Shown piece after piece: positions 1 through 5,018 of a stretch of DNA of 5,018 nucleotides. How positions within the stretch are numbered: position 1 is the stretch's first letter; every line of letters starts with the position of its first letter. The DNA comes from an uncultured Propionibacteriaceae bacterium. GTDB taxonomy: Bacteria; Actinomycetota; Actinomycetes; Propionibacteriales; Propionibacteriaceae. The notes under the pieces were generated by a model. The model did not search any database. It was given only the letters and a program-made list of their open reading frames with translations, and was not told the origin of the DNA. The position numbers and the translations under genes were made by a program. The DNA lies in the NCBI GenBank assembly GCA_937859105.1, contig CALMAD010000237.1, positions 1 through 5,018 on the forward strand, given 5' to 3'.

Positions 1-33
1 CAGAGTGTGGAGAACGTCAGGTAGAAACGCCCC

Positions 34-1074
34 TCAGCCGCCCAGCAGCCTCAGGATCAGGAAGATCGCGCCGACGGCGAGCGTGGCCAGCAGACCGATG
101 AAGAACCCGCGGACCGCGTTCGGGCCGAACACCGACGGCCTCGCCGGACGCTGACGCTGCTCGACCTCGCGGTACGCCGGCGCCGCCTCGGCCGTGCTCA
201 CGCGCGCGCTCGGGGGCGCGGGGGGCCGCTCGCCGGCGCCCGGACGCTCGGCAGCGGGCGCCACGCGCGTCTCGCCCGCGTCCTGCGGCTCGAGGACGCT
301 GGTGCGCTCGGCGGACGACTCGGGCTCTGCGCCTGTCGCGCCGGCGAACACCTGCGTGGGCGCGTCGGGACGCGTCTCGCCCTGGGGCGCCGGGGCACCC
401 TGGGCCCACTCCTCGTCGGCGTCCCTCTGCTCCTGCGCGCGCCCCTGCTCGCGCACATCGGACGACGCGATCACCTGCGTCGGCGCGTCGGGCGCGGGGG
501 CGGCGTCCTCGGCCCGCTTCTGCTCGGCCGGGATGAGCGGGGTCTCGGGGGAGGCGTCCGCGGGGGGCTCCTCGTCGGTGATCGCCGCGGCGAGCGGCGC
601 GGTGGCGAAGCGGGCCACGCGGGCGTCCGGCTCCTCGATCAGGGCCTCGTGCAACGCGCGCGGGAGCCCGGGCGTCGCGACCGGCGGCACCAAGAACGTC
701 ATGGACGCCGACTCGTCGCGCATGTCGAACCGCCCCCACGTCTCGCCGCGCACGACGACGGCGGTCTGCGACACCGTCGTGCGCCGGTTCAAATCGCACA
801 CGACCGCGTGATACGGACGGGCGGGGTCGCTGCGCCACACGAGCGCCACGCGGCTGCGCTGGACCAGCAGCGTGCCGAAGTCGAGCTTCTTGCCCGGGAC
901 GCCCACCGGCACGAGGTAGCGCACCGGCTCGTCCGTCAGCACGACCGGGCGGAACCGCTCGGCCCCACCCTTGAGCACGTGCCGGGAGAGGTCCACGAAC
1001 CGCTTCTCGCCTGGCACCAACTCCAGGACGGCGACCACGCCGTCACTGATCCGGTCCGCCAGATCATCCGGCAT
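34..1074 (-). CDS. Hypothetical tail-anchored membrane protein with Thr-x-Val linker motifs
   Basis: I do not recognise this 346-residue protein as a named family. Residues 1-148 look like a compact globular domain of alternating short hydrophobic strands ending in an amphipathic helix (about 137-147). A PH-like fold is possible, but that is a guess. Residues about 149-318 are Ala/Pro/Glu/Asp-rich and probably disordered. Residues about 323-343 form one strongly hydrophobic helix followed by only RLLGG or so, so the protein is C-terminally anchored. Arg residues just before the helix predict a cytoplasmic N-terminal part. The linker contains T199-QVI, T240-QVF, T258-SVL and T269-RVA, of which the first two sit in a repeated PDAPTQV segment. 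These resemble acceptor sites of actinobacterial Ser/Thr kinases. The ATG at 1074 is preceded by GAGGAGGG at 1078-1085, a strong Shine-Dalgarno. A terminator separates the gene from tpx, so it probably has its own promoter. The reading frame is secure; the function is unknown. Confidence 0.85.
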   Translation of the reverse strand: MPDDLADRISDGVVAVLELVPGEKRFVDLSRHVLKGGAERFRPVVLTDEPVRYLVPVGVPGKKLDFGTLLVQRSRVALVWRSDPARPYHAVVCDLNRRTTVSQTAVVVRGETWGRFDMRDESASMTFLVPPVATPGLPRALHEALIEEPDARVARFATAPLAAAITDEEPPADASPETPLIPAEQKRAEDAAPAPDAPTQVIASSDVREQGRAQEQRDADEEWAQGAPAPQGETRPDAPTQVFAGATGAEPESSAERTSVLEPQDAGETRVAPAAERPGAGERPPAPPSARVSTAEAAPAYREVEQRQRPARPSVFGPNAVRGFFIGLLATLAVGAIFLILRLLGG

Positions 1075-1077
1075 GGG

Positions 1078-1085
1078 CCCTCCTC
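1078..1085 (-). promoter_or_regulatory. Ribosome-binding site of the tail-anchored protein gene
   Basis: Read on the minus strand, this is GAGGAGGG followed by CCC and the ATG at 1074. It contains the full AGGAGG core with about 4 nt to the start. It is the strongest Shine-Dalgarno in the window and fixes the start. The gene therefore has a real 5' leader, unlike its two upstream neighbours, which appear to be leaderless. Confidence 0.7.
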
Positions 1086-1209
1086 GTCGCTCGCGTGCTA
1101 CTACACGACCATCCTGCCCAAACGCTACTCGCCCCCGGTGGGACGCCGCTGGCGCGCCCCGCGCGTTTTGCCCGTTTGCCGCCGATATTGGGCCGCTTTC
1201 CCAGCATGC

Positions 1210-1241
1210 GAAACCGGCGGGGCGCTGGCCCCGCCGGTTTC
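1210..1241 (-). terminator. Rho-independent terminator after tpx
   Basis: Two perfectly complementary 14-base arms lie at 1210-1223 and 1228-1241 around a 4-nt loop (GCTG on the plus strand). The arms are GC-rich with an AAA/TTT edge, so read from tpx the stem ends in TTTC about 49 nt after the tpx stop. The U tract is short, as is common in high-GC actinobacteria. The sequence is nearly symmetrical and could act in both directions, but no plus-strand gene feeds into it here. The rest of the 1075-1289 gap holds the leader of the tail-anchored gene and only weak promoter matches, such as TAGCGT at 1122-1127 on the minus strand. Confidence 0.8.
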
Positions 1242-1289
1242 TGTGGACGCCCGCTCAGGACGCCTCCGGTCGCGTCGGTTCGGCGCGGC

Positions 1290-1784
1290 TCAGTTGAGCG
1301 CCGCGACCGCGGCGTCGTAGTCGGGCTCCTGCGTGGTCTCGGGGACGAGCTCGGTGTAGACGACCTTGCCCTCGGGGTCGATGACGACCACCGAGCGGGC
1401 GTTCAGGCCGGCCAGCGGGCCGTCGAGGAGGCGGGTGCCGTAGTCGTCGGCGAAGGACGACCGGAACGTGGACGCCGTGACGACGTCGATGCCCTCGGCG
1501 CCGCAGAAGCGGGCGAGCGCGAACGGGAGGTCGGCCGACGCGCAGACGACGGTCGTGTTGTCGAGCCCCGCGGCGAGCTCGTTGAAGCGCCGCACGCTCA
1601 TCGCGCACACGCCCGTGTCGACGCTGGGGAAGATGTTCAGCACGACGCGGCGTCCGGCGTAGTCGCCGAGGGAGACGTCGGAGAGATCGGCGCCGGTGAG
1701 GGTGAAGTCGGGGGCCGCGGCACCGACGGACGGCAGGTCGCCGACGGTGTGCACCTGGGTGCCTTTGAAGAGAGTTTCAGCCAT
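1290..1784 (-). CDS. tpx: Thiol peroxidase Tpx (atypical 2-Cys peroxiredoxin)
   Basis: This cytoplasmic peroxiredoxin reduces hydrogen peroxide and organic (lipid) hydroperoxides and is recycled by thioredoxin. At 164 residues it is full length for the family. The signature [16 protein letters not shown] carries the peroxidatic Cys60 with Thr57. Cys94, in RFCGAEG, matches the resolving cysteine that forms the intramolecular disulfide. Cys81, in [11 protein letters not shown], is the third cysteine often seen in Tpx. Arg130, in [12 protein letters not shown], matches the conserved active-site arginine. The N-terminal [16 protein letters not shown] block is also typical. The ATG at 1784 has no proper Shine-Dalgarno (only AGGT touching it) but has a -10-like hexamer 6 nt upstream, suggesting a leaderless transcript. 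The gene lies 64 nt after the stop of the M15 peptidase gene on the same strand and ends in its own terminator. Identification is very secure. Confidence 0.97.
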   Translation of the reverse strand: MAETLFKGTQVHTVGDLPSVGAAAPDFTLTGADLSDVSLGDYAGRRVVLNIFPSVDTGVCAMSVRRFNELAAGLDNTTVVCASADLPFALARFCGAEGIDVVTASTFRSSFADDYGTRLLDGPLAGLNARSVVVIDPEGKVVYTELVPETTQEPDYDAAVAALN

Positions 1785-1790
1785 ACCTGG

Positions 1791-1819
1791 TTTCTAGCAC
1801 GGAAGACCAAGGCCGTCGA
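1791..1819 (-). promoter_or_regulatory. Candidate leaderless promoter of tpx
   Basis: On the minus strand a -35-like TCGACG (1814-1819; 4 of 6 to TTGACA, keeping GAC) is followed by a 17-nt spacer and a -10-like TAGAAA (1791-1796; 4 of 6). The -10 ends 6 nt before the ATG, so transcription would start at or next to the start codon. This fits the missing Shine-Dalgarno. No peroxide-regulator site such as OxyR or FurA was recognised. This is inferred from spacing and motif match only. Confidence 0.45.
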
Positions 1820-1848
1820 CGGATGCCCTGGCCCGTATCGCCTCGCGG

Positions 1849-2598
1849 TCAGGCGAGGCCCAGGTACTGCTCGAGCGTCATCTTCGAGTTCGGGCCGAAT
1901 CGCGCCGCGACGGCGGTGCCGACGTAACGCAGGTGCCAGGGTTCCCAGCCGATGCCGGTGATCTTCTGCGTCCCCTTCGGGTACCGGACGATGAAGCCGA
2001 ACGTGTGGGCGTTGCGGGCGATCCACGCCGACTGCGGCAGCCGCGCGAAGGCGTCCCCGCGGTGCCGGCCGTCCCAGACGTCGAAGGCCAGGCCGGTCTG
2101 GTGCTCGCTGGCTCCGGCGGGCGCGTAGTAGGTGTCCGCGTAGGCGCGCGGGTAGCGGGCGACGGCTCGCCGATAGGACGCCGCCTGCGTGGCATAGCTG
2201 CGGTACCCCGAGCGGATGGTCAGGGTGAGCTTCTTCTGGCGTGCCGCGCGCAGGAGGCGGGTCGCGGCGGCGTAGACGTCCGGACGCAGGCCGTAGGGAC
2301 GCCGCGCCCACGCCGGGCGGTACCGGCTCGAGACCCGGTGGGCCTTGCTCACGACGATGATCCCGCCGACGGTGTAGGGCTGGTCCAGGCGGCGTCCGGT
2401 GCGGGTGTCCTTCGGCGGGGTCGCCGCGGCGGCCCGGACGGCGGAGGGCGCGGACGCCGCCGCGCGGGGAGCGGGCACGGATGCCGCCGAGGGCGCGGCG
2501 AGCGCGATCGTGGCGAACGGGCCGGCCAGGAGGGCGGTGGCGAGGGCCGCGGCCGACGTGACGACCCGCGCGGGGGTCGAGGAGTGAGGCGTCCACAT
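1849..2598 (-). CDS. Secreted M15 (VanY-type) D-alanyl-D-alanine carboxypeptidase
   Basis: This zinc peptidase of the M15B family is predicted to remove the terminal D-Ala from peptidoglycan stem peptides outside the membrane. With a start at 2598 it has 249 residues. An N-terminal signal peptide has Arg11, a hydrophobic core at about 12-33 and a likely cut after Ala34 (ALA/A), followed by an Ala/Pro-rich spacer to about residue 62. The catalytic domain shows SGYRSYATQ (130-138), then SEHQTGLAFD (164-173) with zinc ligands His166 and Asp173, and WEPWHLRY with catalytic Glu219 and third ligand His222, so the active site is complete. The frame is open to 2742, but the upstream part encodes low-complexity repeat DNA and would bury the signal peptide, so 2598 is preferred. 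There is no vanS/R/H/A context, so general cell-wall maturation is likelier than vancomycin resistance. The gene is divergent from cimA. Confidence 0.93.
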   Translation of the reverse strand: MWTPHSSTPARVVTSAAALATALLAGPFATIALAAPSAASVPAPRAAASAPSAVRAAAATPPKDTRTGRRLDQPYTVGGIIVVSKAHRVSSRYRPAWARRPYGLRPDVYAAATRLLRAARQKKLTLTIRSGYRSYATQAASYRRAVARYPRAYADTYYAPAGASEHQTGLAFDVWDGRHRGDAFARLPQSAWIARNAHTFGFIVRYPKGTQKITGIGWEPWHLRYVGTAVAARFGPNSKMTLEQYLGLA

Positions 2599-2605
2599 GA
2601 TGGGG

Positions 2606-2636
2606 ACGCTAGTCGCTAAAGAGGGGAGGATGTCGC
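2606..2636 (-). promoter_or_regulatory. Candidate leaderless promoter of the M15 peptidase gene
   Basis: On the minus strand TAGCGT (2606-2611) fits the actinobacterial TANNNT -10 pattern and ends 7 nt before the ATG at 2598, so the transcript would begin at the start codon. A GCGACA at 2631-2636 could be a -35, but the 19-nt spacing is long. No Shine-Dalgarno lies before this ATG (CCCCATC), which supports both the start choice and a leaderless message. Confidence 0.4.
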
Positions 2637-2675
2637 CGGGTTGCAGGGTGGATGGAGGGCCGCACCTCTGCGGGT

Positions 2676-2740
2676 CCACCGGAACCGACGGCGCGCCGGC
2701 ACGCGGCCGACCCACCGGAACTGACGGCGCGCCACCACGC
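2676..2740. repeat. Two-copy direct repeat, 36-bp period
   Basis: A 22-bp segment at 2676-2697 recurs at 2712-2733 with one difference (C2686 versus T2722). After two further mismatches the match continues for five bases, so 29 positions differ at three. Both copies start CCACCGGAAC and end in the 8-bp palindrome GGCGCGCC. No third copy fits the 36-bp register on either side. The pair lies 78 bp upstream of the M15 peptidase start, behind its candidate promoter, and more than 150 bp from cimA. It could be a paired operator or a member of a dispersed intergenic repeat family. The sequence does not decide between these. Confidence 0.8.
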
Positions 2741-2771
2741 ACCGACCCGGATCCGGCCCGGTGAGACCCCG

Positions 2772-2818
2772 GCCGCTCCGGTTAATCGCGACTATGCTGC
2801 CCAGCGGCCCGGAGCGGC
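2772..2818. repeat. 10-bp perfect inverted repeat upstream of cimA
   Basis: GCCGCTCCGG at 2772-2781 is the exact reverse complement of CCGGAGCGGC at 2809-2818, with 27 nt between. The spacer includes the only AT-richer patch of this divergent region (TTAATCGCGACTAT) and the TATGCT -10-like hexamer. The arms would flank the start of cimA transcription, a plausible arrangement for a repressor operator. A chance GC-rich match cannot be excluded. Confidence 0.5.
2793..2798 (+). promoter_or_regulatory. cimA: Candidate -10 element of cimA
   Basis: TATGCT fits TANNNT and lies in the only AT-richer patch upstream of cimA. It predicts a start near 2805 and an 88-90-nt leader. No good -35 is seen at 16-18 nt. 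CATACT at 2868-2873 is a weaker alternative that would give a very short leader. Confidence 0.35.
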
Positions 2819-2858
2819 TTAGCCGCGCCCTCCCATCGCGTGCCGGAACCCCCTCCGG

Positions 2859-2888
2859 ATGCTGACCCATACTTCGACCCGAAGGTGA
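2859..2888 (+). CDS. Possible nine-codon upstream ORF, Thr-rich
   Basis: An ATG at 2859 opens a small frame encoding MLTHTSTRR, with a TGA at 2886-2888. Three of nine residues are threonine (codons 3, 5 and 7). The stop falls inside the cimA Shine-Dalgarno, 5 nt before the cimA ATG, so ribosomes finishing here could affect cimA initiation. Against it, there is no visible Shine-Dalgarno before this ATG and it is short enough to arise by chance. It is inside the transcript only if transcription starts upstream of it, for example near 2805. Confidence 0.15.
   Translation: MLTHTSTRR
2882..2888 (+). promoter_or_regulatory. cimA: Ribosome-binding site that fixes the cimA start
   Basis: AAGGTGA lies 5 nt before the ATG at 2894, and its AAGG core is 8 nt from it. 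It is one base away from AAGGAGA. The in-frame GTG at 2840 has no comparable element, and its extra 18 residues lie ahead of the conserved domain, so the ATG is preferred. Confidence 0.6.
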
Positions 2889-2893
2889 GCCGA

Positions 2894-4504
2894 ATGACCA
2901 CCCTGACCGCCGCCGCGCCCCTGCGCACCCTGACCGCCCCGCCCGACGTCTTCCACGTCTACGACACCACCCTGCGCGACGGCGCGCAGCAGGAGGGTCT
3001 TCGCCTCACGGTTCAGGACAAGCTGCGCATCGCCCGCGCCCTGGACGACTTCGGCGTCACCTTCATCGAGGGTGGCTGGCCGGGGGCCAACCCCAACGAC
3101 ACCGCGTTCTTCGCGAAGGCCGCCGCCGGCGAGCTGGAGCTGAAGAACTCGACCCTCGTCGCGTTCGGCGCGACGCGTAAGGCCGGCGGGAAGGCGTCCT
3201 CCGACCCGCTGACGCGAGCCCTACTGGACGCCCAGACCCCCGTCATCACGCTGGTCGCGAAGAGCCACGACGAGCACGTCTTCCGCGCGCTGAACACCAC
3301 GCTGGAGGAGAATCTCGCGATGGTGAGCGACACGGTGAAGTTCCTCACGAGCGAGGGGCGCCGCGTCTTCGTCGACTGCGAGCACTTCTTCGACGGGTTC
3401 CGGGCGAACTCCGACTACGCGCTGGAGGTCGTCCGGACGGCCGCCGACGCCGGCGCCGAGGTCGCCATCCTGTGCGACACGAACGGCGGGATGCTGCCGA
3501 GCTGGATGACCGAGGTCGTCAGCGCGGCCGGGCAGGTCGGCGTCGACCTGGGCATCCACTGTCACAACGACACCGGCTGCGCGGTCGCGAACACCCTCGC
3601 CGCCGTCGACGCGGGCGTCATGCACGTGCAGGGCACGATCAACGGCCACGGCGAGCGCACCGGCAACGCCGACCTCATCACGACGGTGGCGAACCTGCAG
3701 CTCAAGTACGGCTGGAGCCTCCTGCCGACCGGCGGCCTGGAGAAGGCGACGACCGTCTCGCACGCGGTGGCGGGCATCACGCACGTCCAGGTGAACAGCC
3801 GGCAGCCGTACGTCGGCCAGTCGGCTTTCGCGCACAAGGCCGGGCTGCACGCGTCCGCGATCAAGGTGGACGCGAACCTCTACCAGCACACCGACCCCCG
3901 GCTCGTCGGCAACGACATGCGCATGCTCGTCTCCGACATGGCCGGCCGGGCCAACATCCAGCTGAAGGGCAGCGAGCTCGGCTACGACATCGCCGACCGC
4001 GAGCTGGCCGCGCGCGTGACCGACACGGTGAAGCAGCGCGAGATGGAGGGCTACAGCTACGAGTCCGCGGACGCCTCGTTCGAGCTGCTCCTGCGCGAGC
4101 AGCTCGGCCTAATGGAGGACCCGTTCGAGGTGCAGCGCTGGCGCGTGTGGACCGGCGACGAGGTGAACGAGGCCGGCGAGGACTCCGAGGCGATCGTCAA
4201 GGTCTCCGCGAAGGGCCGCACGCAGGCGCTCGCGGGCGAGGGCCAGGGCCCGCTCAACGCGCTCGACCAGGCGCTGCGCTCGGCGCTGACCGTGCCGTAC
4301 CCGCCGGTGGAATCGTTCGAGCTCGTGGACTACCGCGTCCGCATCCTCGATCAGGGCCACGGCACCGACGCGATCGTCCGGGCGCTGCTCGACATGACGG
4401 ACGGCACCCGCACCTGGACGACCGTCGGCGTCGGCACGAACGTCATCGAGGCGTCCTGGGAGGCGCTGATGGACGCCTACCGCTGGGGTCTGATCGAGCG
4501 CTGA
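2894..4504 (+). CDS. cimA: (R)-citramalate synthase
   Basis: The enzyme condenses pyruvate with acetyl-CoA to give (R)-citramalate and CoA, the first step of the threonine-independent route to 2-oxobutanoate and isoleucine. The 536-residue protein is the usual length for the long citramalate synthase branch of the LeuA/homocitrate synthase superfamily. The N-terminal TIM barrel has DTTLRDGAQQEG (24-35; catalytic Arg28, metal-binding Asp29), FIEGGWPGANPND (the branch signature, where LeuA has an IEAGFP-like motif), and IHCHND (metal ligands His222 and His224). It continues with GHGERTGNADL (251-261; Asn258) and FAHKAGLHAS (312-321). Residues about 395-530 form the C-terminal LeuA-type regulatory domain, which binds the end-product amino acid, probably isoleucine. 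Third positions are almost all G or C, so the gene looks native. No other branched-chain gene is nearby. A related acyl-condensing activity such as 2-isopropylmalate synthase is less likely given the motifs. Confidence 0.93.
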   Translation: MTTLTAAAPLRTLTAPPDVFHVYDTTLRDGAQQEGLRLTVQDKLRIARALDDFGVTFIEGGWPGANPNDTAFFAKAAAGELELKNSTLVAFGATRKAGGKASSDPLTRALLDAQTPVITLVAKSHDEHVFRALNTTLEENLAMVSDTVKFLTSEGRRVFVDCEHFFDGFRANSDYALEVVRTAADAGAEVAILCDTNGGMLPSWMTEVVSAAGQVGVDLGIHCHNDTGCAVANTLAAVDAGVMHVQGTINGHGERTGNADLITTVANLQLKYGWSLLPTGGLEKATTVSHAVAGITHVQVNSRQPYVGQSAFAHKAGLHASAIKVDANLYQHTDPRLVGNDMRMLVSDMAGRANIQLKGSELGYDIADRELAARVTDTVKQREMEGYSYESADASFELLLREQLGLMEDPFEVQRWRVWTGDEVNEAGEDSEAIVKVSAKGRTQALAGEGQGPLNALDQALRSALTVPYPPVESFELVDYRVRILDQGHGTDAIVRALLDMTDGTRTWTTVGVGTNVIEASWEALMDAYRWGLIER

Positions 4505-4522
4505 CGGCTCCGGCTGACGGTC

Positions 4523-4551
4523 CCGCCCGGGCGTCCGGACGATCCGGGCGG
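4523..4551 (+). terminator. Possible U-less hairpin after cimA
   Basis: CCGCCCGG (4523-4530) pairs with CCGGGCGG (4544-4551) across a 13-nt loop that itself contains the palindrome GTCCGGAC (4533-4540). It begins 19 nt after the cimA stop. No T run follows, so it is at best a weak terminator. It also overlaps the upstream part of any promoter for the next gene and could be a binding site instead. Confidence 0.35.
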
Positions 4552-4556
4552 TGGGG

Positions 4557-4562
4557 TAGCCT
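4557..4562 (+). promoter_or_regulatory. Candidate -10 of the DUF1707 gene
   Basis: TAGCCT fits TANNNT and would start transcription near 4569, leaving a leader of about 38 nt that includes the AGGAG ribosome-binding site at 4595-4599. No -35 match is visible at normal spacing. The evidence is weak. Confidence 0.25.
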
Positions 4563-4606
4563 GAGCGGCACCTCACCGCCCTTTCGCGACGCCCAGGAGC
4601 ACCGCC

Positions 4607-5018
4607 ATGAGCACCCCCGACAGCCCCGACATCCGCGTGGGGGACGCCGAGCGCGAGCGCGCGGCGTCGGTCCTTCAGGACGCGGCGGCCGAGGGACGCC
4701 TCACCCTCGATGAGCTGGACGCCCGGCTCGGCCAGGCCCTCGGCTCGCGGACGCGCGGCGAGCTGCGGAGCCTCCTGGCCGATCTGCTGGGCGCCGACGA
4801 CATCGACGAGTTGCTGACCGGCCGCCAGGAGCGGGCGCGGCTCGCCCGCGTTCTCGGCCGGGGCGAGGAGAAGATGCAGTTGAAGGTTGTCGAGGGCGCG
4901 GGCGCGGCCGAGCAGCGTCGCCATCGCCCGCGCATCCTCCGGCGAGGCGCCGTTGGCGCGCAGGATCCCCTCCAGCGACTCGCCGCGCTTGATGGCGACG
5001 ATCCGGTCTTCGAAAGCC
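4607..5018 (+). CDS. DUF1707 (SHOCT-like) protein, partial, with doubtful 3' part
   Basis: The ATG at 4607 follows a clear AGGAG (4595-4599) with a 7-nt gap. Residues about 7-60 match the DUF1707 pattern: DIRVGDAERERAASVL, then EGRLTLDELDARL, then SRTRGELRSLLADL. This is a small helical domain common in actinobacteria at the N terminus of membrane-associated or regulatory proteins; its biochemical role is not established. The frame stays open to the window edge (137 codons). After about residue 71 (DELLTG) the sequence no longer resembles a DUF1707 protein: it is Arg/Gln-rich, has no membrane helix, and its third-position GC drops to roughly 79% from about 94% in the domain itself. The opposite strand there reads more like protein. 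The N-terminal part is secure; the rest may be a chimeric tail. Confidence 0.8.
   Translation, partial: MSTPDSPDIRVGDAERERAASVLQDAAAEGRLTLDELDARLGQALGSRTRGELRSLLADLLGADDIDELLTGRQERARLARVLGRGEEKMQLKVVEGAGAAEQRRHRPRILRRGAVGAQDPLQRLAALDGDDPVFES
4820..5018 (-). CDS. Possible fragment of an M23-type peptidase N-terminal region (antisense tail)
   Basis: Read inward from the right edge, the minus strand encodes AFEDRIVAIKRGESLEG, then ILRANGASPEDARAMATLLG, then NLQLHLLLAPAENAGEPRP. The RGESL-EGILRANGAS-PEDA pattern followed by LQL-LLLAP resembles the LysM/OapA-like module that precedes the catalytic domain in M23 cell-wall endopeptidases, especially alphaproteobacterial ones; this is recalled family knowledge, not a search. 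Third-position GC here is about 88%, higher than in the competing plus frame. No stop closes the frame at the end of the resemblance: it stays open through the antisense of the DUF1707 domain and the 3' end of cimA to about 4109. That is unlike a normal gene end and suggests a junction near 4815-4840. Neither the start nor the catalytic domain is in the window. Confidence 0.4.

Noticed and set aside
17..838. Minus-strand frame of 273 codons overlapping the tail-anchored protein gene
   Set aside because: It is an Arg-rich, Lys-poor translation typical of a shifted frame of GC-rich DNA. The overlapping 34-1074 frame has a start, a Shine-Dalgarno and a membrane helix.
1840..1859. 7-bp hairpin (GCCTCGC/GCGAGGC) over the stop codon of the M15 peptidase gene as a terminator
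   Set aside because: It overlaps coding sequence, has no following T run on the minus strand, and short GC stems are frequent by chance at this composition.
1095..1961. Plus-strand open frame antisense to tpx
   Set aside because: It lies over a certain tpx gene, crosses its terminator and has no recognisable domain; it is a composition shadow.
2599..2742. N-terminal extension of the M15 peptidase to an upstream start at 2742
   Set aside because: It would translate the tandem repeat and promoter region and bury the signal peptide 48 residues inside the protein.
2843..2858. CCGGA/TCCGG mini-hairpin in the cimA leader as a riboswitch element
   Set aside because: Only five base pairs, and no T-box or other known aptamer sequence is present.
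2840..2893. GTG start of cimA at 2840
   Set aside because: No Shine-Dalgarno precedes it, and the added 18 residues are not part of the conserved protein. The ATG at 2894 has AAGGTGA at good spacing.
4109..4924. Long minus-strand open frame of 271 codons
   Set aside because: Across 4109-4815 it is the antisense of cimA and DUF1707, open because of high GC, and has no domain pattern. Only the part right of about 4820 looks protein-like, and that is treated separately.

Overview
The window is very GC-rich DNA with G/C at almost every third codon position. Its gene content points to a high-GC actinobacterium: a DUF1707 protein, a long-form CimA, a secreted M15 peptidase with an Ala/Pro spacer, and a membrane protein carrying Thr-x-Val motifs of the kind used by Ser/Thr kinases. 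I cannot place it more finely from the sequence. No tRNA, rRNA, CRISPR array or insertion sequence was seen.

Layout. Three genes lie on the minus strand in the left half, read right to left. First is a secreted VanY-like D-Ala-D-Ala carboxypeptidase (1849-2598), then the thiol peroxidase Tpx (1290-1784), and then an unrecognised cytoplasmic protein anchored by one C-terminal membrane helix (34-1074). A perfect 14-bp hairpin at 1210-1241 ends the tpx transcript and separates it from the anchored protein. The carboxypeptidase and tpx each have a -10-like hexamer 6-7 nt before the ATG, so both may be translated from leaderless mRNAs.

A 295-nt divergent region (2599-2893) separates the carboxypeptidase from cimA. 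It holds a tandem 36-bp-period direct repeat, a 10-bp inverted repeat around a candidate cimA promoter, and a nine-codon upstream ORF whose stop lies in the cimA ribosome-binding site. cimA (2894-4504, plus strand) encodes citramalate synthase, which makes isoleucine precursor from pyruvate and acetyl-CoA without threonine. A DUF1707 gene begins at 4607 and runs off the right edge.

The genes do not form one pathway. They look like separate housekeeping functions: envelope remodelling, peroxide defence and branched-chain amino-acid synthesis. The two least routine points are at the ends. The anchored protein has four Thr-x-Val motifs in its disordered linker, resembling STPK/FHA phospho-switch sites. 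In the last ~200 nt the DUF1707 frame stops looking like that family, while the opposite strand reads like the N-terminal region of an M23-type peptidase, which suggests a chimeric or rearranged junction.
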